Source: an uncultured Muribaculaceae bacterium (GTDB lineage Bacteria > Bacteroidota > Bacteroidia > Bacteroidales > Muribaculaceae). From it: a stretch of 30,898 bases of DNA. Below are positions 26,626 to 30,898 of the stretch, in pieces (position 1 is the first letter of the stretch; each line of letters starts with the position of its first letter). Location: positions 7,426-38,323 of the forward strand of contig CAJUKF010000025.1 in NCBI GenBank assembly GCA_910587355.1, given 5' to 3'. Under the pieces are notes generated by a model. It was not told the origin of the DNA, did no database searches, and worked only from the letters and a program-made list of their open reading frames with translations. A program made the translations under genes and the position numbers.

Positions 26626-29600
26626 TTATTTTATAATTACGGTTTTTGTTGTATTACCGGCTTTTACGATATAAATGCCGGAAACCATCGGGATAAAAGC
26701 TTTGCCTGCGACATTGGCTTCACGAAGGAGACGTCCGTCGGGAGCATAAACCAATGCAACCGTCTGGGTAGCACATGTGACTACTATTGTGTTGTTTTCG
26801 ACGTTAATTGAGCAGTTGTCTGCTACAGATACGTTTTCAACTTCGGAGAAGTCTGCTACGGTAACGGTGTTGGAGTAGGGTGATTCGCCTTCGCTATATA
26901 CGGCGGTAACATTATAATAATAGTCTCCGTCGTCTTCAGGAATGTCGTTGAGCTCGGTTTCAGTCAGCGGCTGCTCGTTCAGTCTGATATCGTTGCGGTA
27001 GATGTTGTATCCGAGCAGATGTGCTTCCGTTGTATTGCCTGCGGGAGTATATGTGAGGTCATCGATAAGGAGGGCGAGAGAGCCGCATGCATTGTAGCGG
27101 ATAGCGACATACTCAGCTTCCTCGGGCAGGTCGAACTCATACAGCGTGTAGCCGGCTTCGGGATTGGTGGCATACCCGGCGGGGATATCCTTGGCCTGAG
27201 CGAAACGTTCAAAATCTTCGATAGCATCGGTCTCTGTCGATACCATGATATCGAAGGACTCGTAATTATACTTTGAAGTAAGGGATTTTGCCCAGAACGA
27301 AATCTGCTTGTTGCTTTCGGAAAGTTTAGGCAAGATGAACCAGTCATCGTTGGGAACGGATTCATCATAGCAATTCCAGAAAGAAAGAAGTTTATCGCCC
27401 GAGTGAGCTTCCCAGATAGCACTGTTGCCGCGAAGGTTGAATTCTTTAACATCGATTACCTGACAGACCATACCCCTGTTGGCGTTGGGTATTGTGGTGG
27501 TCAGAGCGGTTGTGGTTGTCGGGAGCTTATCGTTGTCAATGAGCTGATAGTCGCCTAATTCGCCAGTGGTCTTAGTCGCCACTATGTTGTTTGATTCATC
27601 AAATCTGACATCGATTCCGCCGATGCTGCCTGCCTCCAGAGTCTCGAAGCTGTCGGTGACGGGGGCCTCGTAGATGCAGTCGGGAGCAGTCCACGAAAGG
27701 AGGATGGCATTGTTGTTCTCAGAGATATTGGTGAGCTCTTCAGGAGCGGGAAGGCTCGAGCGAACAACATATATGTCGGCCATAAGGGCGTTGTTGGTTA
27801 TATCGGCGTCGTTTGCGCAGAGTACCTGAGCCTGCAGACGTGCTGAGGTAGCGTTGGACGAGAGGTGTGCGGTGAGAGGTATTTCTGCAGTCTGTCCGCT
27901 GGTAAGTGCCGGGCAAACAGCTGCTGCTGCGATTTTACCGTCGATGAAGAGCTGCACTTCACTTGCCGGAGACTCTTTGATGCCTCCATTGATTACCTTC
28001 AGTGTCGAATTGAAATCTTGTCCGGCATAGAGGCGTGTGGGGAATGTGACATCGGCAAGTATCATATCTGTGTCATGACCTTCTTCGATGCTGATTTTAT
28101 CAAACAGTACGTACAAGGCTTTTTCGGGTGTCGCACAATGAATACCCAGCTGAAGTCTGGCCTCACCTTTGACTTTATCAAGAGGAATAACGACCAGATT
28201 CCAGCCGTGTGTCTGGGGCCTCTGGGTAAAGCTTGAGATATCGCTCCACTCGTTGCCTGAGTTGTTGTTTCCCTGAATTGTTACTGTGGTTTTATCGTCA
28301 AGGAAGAAGCACCACATTTTCAGTACCGGGCTGCTGAGGCCCGAAATGTCGATAATGGGCAGTTCGAGACGGGTCGCACCTGCAGCCAAAGGAGTGTATA
28401 CTGCCATGCCGTAATCGTAATCTACAGCAGTGACGGCATTACCTTCCATATCGACAAGGCCAGCCACGTTTGTGACTATGTTTATGGAGTTATAGCCGCT
28501 CAGAGGCTTCACGAGCCATGGGGTGGAGTGCAGGGCAACATTCTCGAACGATTCGTAGAACGGAGTCGGATAGGGTGTGCCTGCTGCCGATTGATTTGAA
28601 TTGCCTTTTTCACCCTCGCCAGCTTCATTGACAGCGGCTACGGAGAACATGAGCACATCCTGAGGATTTGTGAACTCGGGTTCCATGTCGAAGAAGAGAT
28701 CGGCAGTTTCTGTCAGAATCGTGTTTGCATCGTCATTGAGTGTTACACGATATTTGAAGTTGCCTTCTCCGATATATCCTCCGTGGATACCGGTAGTTGG
28801 AGCTTCCCATGTGAGGTGAACTGAGTTGCCGTTCTGTATCCATTTGATGTTTTCGGGTTTTGCCGTGAAGTCAATGCCTGTCCAGCATGAAGTCTGTGCC
28901 GGCAGACCTTCGCCGCTTTCATTGCAGCATACAACGGAATACGTATTGTTTCCGTCGGCGGGAGTATCGTCAACGATTCCGGTAATCTGAGAGCCGGGAG
29001 TTGCGTCAGTGATTTCTTTAACGGTGGTTCCGGTAGTTTGGTTCACGACTGTGATGCGTGTGATTGCATCCAGTGGTTCGCCGCTGAAATTCTTGTCAGG
29101 GCATGTGAAAGAAATGGTTGCCGATTTGGCACCTTTGTCGCCCGGAGTGGCCGTAAGATTGCTGGCTGCACCGGGGGCCGAAGAGTCGTAGCCGGCTCCT
29201 ATAGCGAAGTTTGTGATGCTGACTGCGCCGGCAGTCTTTTTGGTGATGACATGAACACCAAAGTAGTATTGGCCGTCTTCTTCGGGAGCGATGTTTGTGT
29301 CGATATCAGCCCTTACCTGGAACGGGTATGCCGGAAGAATTCTCGTTGTGAGTTCGGTGGATTCCTGGCTCTTGCCGTAATAAATCTCTACTATCTGATA
29401 CTCCCAGTTGGCGCTTGCAAGCAGGTCGATGGACAGACTGTAGTTTTTGTTTGCCTCAAGGGTGACAGGGGGCGAAATAATCCAGTCATCGTTATCTGTT
29501 TCCGCGTCGGTCTGGAACCATACGAATCCGTCGGAATAGTGCCAGGTAGTTCCGTCGTTATTTACATCTTCGGGAACGAACAATCCCATGCCTGTAGAGA

Positions 29601-30851
29601 AGTCGTGTGAATACGGTGGTTTGAATCCGAGGTTTGTGCCGGGGAAATAAACTTCGCTGGTGCCGGGAGCGCTGGTGTTCACACCGTCGCAGGCGGTCAC
29701 TGTATAAGTGTAATAGTCGAGAGCGTCAATAGTGGCGTCGGTGCACGCAGGCTCTGCAAGGTCTTTGGCGATGCTTGTATTACCGGGATTGCGCACAACT
29801 GTATACCGTAATGCATCCAGATTTATGTAGCCGCCATTGATACCTGTTGTGACGGGTTGCCATGAGAGGTTGACATCGTTGCCGTTTTCAACGAATACGA
29901 TGTTTGCCGGGGCCGAAGGTGTATCGTGTCCGATATATTTATTCTGGGAGCCCTGGAGGCCGAGCATACCGTCGTATTCTGCTGTTGCAACGAATGTGTG
30001 CATGCCCTGCTCAAGGGTCATGGGTACAGAGATTGTTGCTCCGGGGAGGCCGCTGCCAGTGTATTCCTTTTCGTCGACCTGAAGATGATATGTTACGCTC
30101 GATGTGAGACTTGCTCCGGTAGTCGCTGTAGTCGGAAGTTTGAACGAAACATCGCCTGTAAGTGTTCCTTCCGGGAAGTTGACCGAGAGTTCGTCAATCC
30201 ATGATGGAATCAGTTTTTCTGCTTCGGGCATAGGCGCGACACCGGTCCACTCTCCGGACAACTGGCAATATTCGGTGGCCGAACCACTGGCAGTGTCGAG
30301 GGTATATACTTTGTTGTTTACAAACCAATAGAGAGTCTGTCCGTTATAATCGAAAGAGATAGAGCTTGCTCCCACCGGTGTAATGCCTGTATCGCCGATT
30401 TTTGATACAGCGCTGGTGAAAGCGCCTATGGTATAAAGGGCATTGTCGGCTCCAATGGCGTATATGGTTCCGGATTTATCGGCTGCCATCGAAGTGTATT
30501 TTTGGTCAAGATTTCCAAGCTTTATCTTCATTCCCGACGATAAATCCATAAAACCGAAGGTATACGATGCGTCGTCCTCGGCGAAGCAACCGTAAACTGA
30601 GGAGGTTTTGGTATCATAGGTAAGGGCAGTGGGATGGATTGGGGTCCTTAATGGAGTTTGTCCGGCAAGTGCCCATGAAACTGATGAGTCATAAGAGTAC
30701 AGGAAGCACATGTCTGCCATTGTGTACTCCAGCACGACACTGTATTTGCCATTGACAAACACACCGGCATTTGCTGCAAAACCCTGCTGGATGTAGTTTC
30801 CCGGAGTCGTCTCGGGATTCTCCCCGATAGTGGTTGTTGAAAGGTAACTAT
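26626..30851 (-). CDS. Giant adhesin-like T9SS protein with FN3 and choice-of-anchor J-type domains, 5' end missing
   Basis: 1407 residues are visible; the start codon is beyond the contig. The apparent ATG at 30888 lies in adapter sequence, and the first 13 residues of that frame are adapter translation. The visible N-terminal part (about 30250-30850) looks propeller-like. Three choice-of-anchor J / cleaved-adhesin-like jelly rolls follow, starting near 29610 (YSHDFSTGMGLFVPEDVNND), 28565 (FYESFENVALHSTPW) and 27660 (TDSFETLEAG). They are interleaved with fibronectin type III domains, two of which share a TTGI-GGYI motif. The end TVIIK and the preceding strands form a T9SS type A sorting domain. 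Proteins of this build mediate adhesion or anchor enzymes at the surface, but no enzymatic motif is visible. It is the first gene of the operon with the M6 protease. Confidence 0.85.
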
Positions 30852-30898
30852 AGATCGGAAGAGCACACGTCTGAACTCCAGTCACCATACGGAATCTC
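30852..30898. other. Illumina TruSeq adapter plus index at contig end (artefact)
   Basis: From 30852 the sequence begins AGATCGGAAGAGC and follows the standard TruSeq read-1 adapter through 30885. An 8-base index CATACGGA (30886-30893) and the next adapter bases ATCTC (30894-30898) follow. The genuine insert ends at 30851. Translated on the minus strand it gives the well-known contaminant peptide VTGVQTCALPI. Confidence 0.98.

Noticed and set aside
30850..30888. Apparent ATG start and first 13 codons of the large T9SS protein
   Set aside because: These bases are sequencing adapter and index, so the codons are an artefact.
1..30898. Search for tRNA, rRNA, CRISPR, insertion sequences, phage genes or a defence system
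   Set aside because: No regularly spaced short repeats, cloverleaf-like sequences, transposase or integrase motifs, or defence-gene motifs were seen. The whole window is explained by glycan-use and secreted-protein genes.

Overview
The window looks like a metagenome-assembled contig from a gut member of the Bacteroidales. The evidence is SusC/SusD transport genes, two hybrid two-component system (HTCS) regulators, promoters with the Bacteroidetes -7 box (TAnnTTTG), type IX secretion (T9SS) C-terminal sorting domains, and GC near 50%. Muribaculaceae is a plausible family, but that is inference. No rRNA, tRNA, CRISPR array or insertion sequence was seen. Genes fill almost the whole window, and no gene-free stretch exceeds about 220 bases. 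The last 47 bases are not biological: they are Illumina adapter plus index left on the contig end.

Left block (1-8548). A two-gene minus-strand operon encodes a T9SS-type beta-helix protein, then a large secreted GH36/GH27-like glycoside hydrolase with two tandem carbohydrate-binding-like modules, cut by the window edge. Divergent from it on the plus strand is the first HTCS regulator, whose histidine-kinase core has lost its phospho-accepting histidine and ATP-binding motifs while its receiver looks intact. The shared intergenic region holds a 13-bp direct repeat at 21-bp offset, a good candidate operator.

Junction (8545-8768). A headless C-terminal 4Fe-4S fragment, resembling the tail of an aldo/keto-reductase-type oxidoreductase, sits between the two blocks. 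It is followed by a strong 15-bp hairpin, which suggests a rearrangement breakpoint.

Central polysaccharide utilisation locus (PUL; 8769-23700, all minus). In transcription order the genes are a lipoprotein GH127-family enzyme, a complete HTCS regulator 17 bases downstream, then a separate promoter driving SusC, SusD and two tandem paralogous lipoproteins. Each paralogue has two N-terminal beta-sandwich-like modules and a C-terminal GH43/GH32-like beta-propeller domain of unassigned family. The likely scheme is that surface lipoproteins bind and trim a glycan, SusC/D import the oligosaccharide, GH127 trims arabinofuranose-like residues, and the HTCS senses a product in the periplasm. The substrate may be an arabinose- and galactose-containing plant glycan, but that is inference only.

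Right block (23835-30851, minus). A two-gene operon encodes a huge multidomain adhesin-like T9SS protein (5' end missing) and an M6-family metalloprotease with fibronectin type III domains and a T9SS sorting domain. A clear intrinsic terminator closes it. This block is unrelated in function to the PUL.
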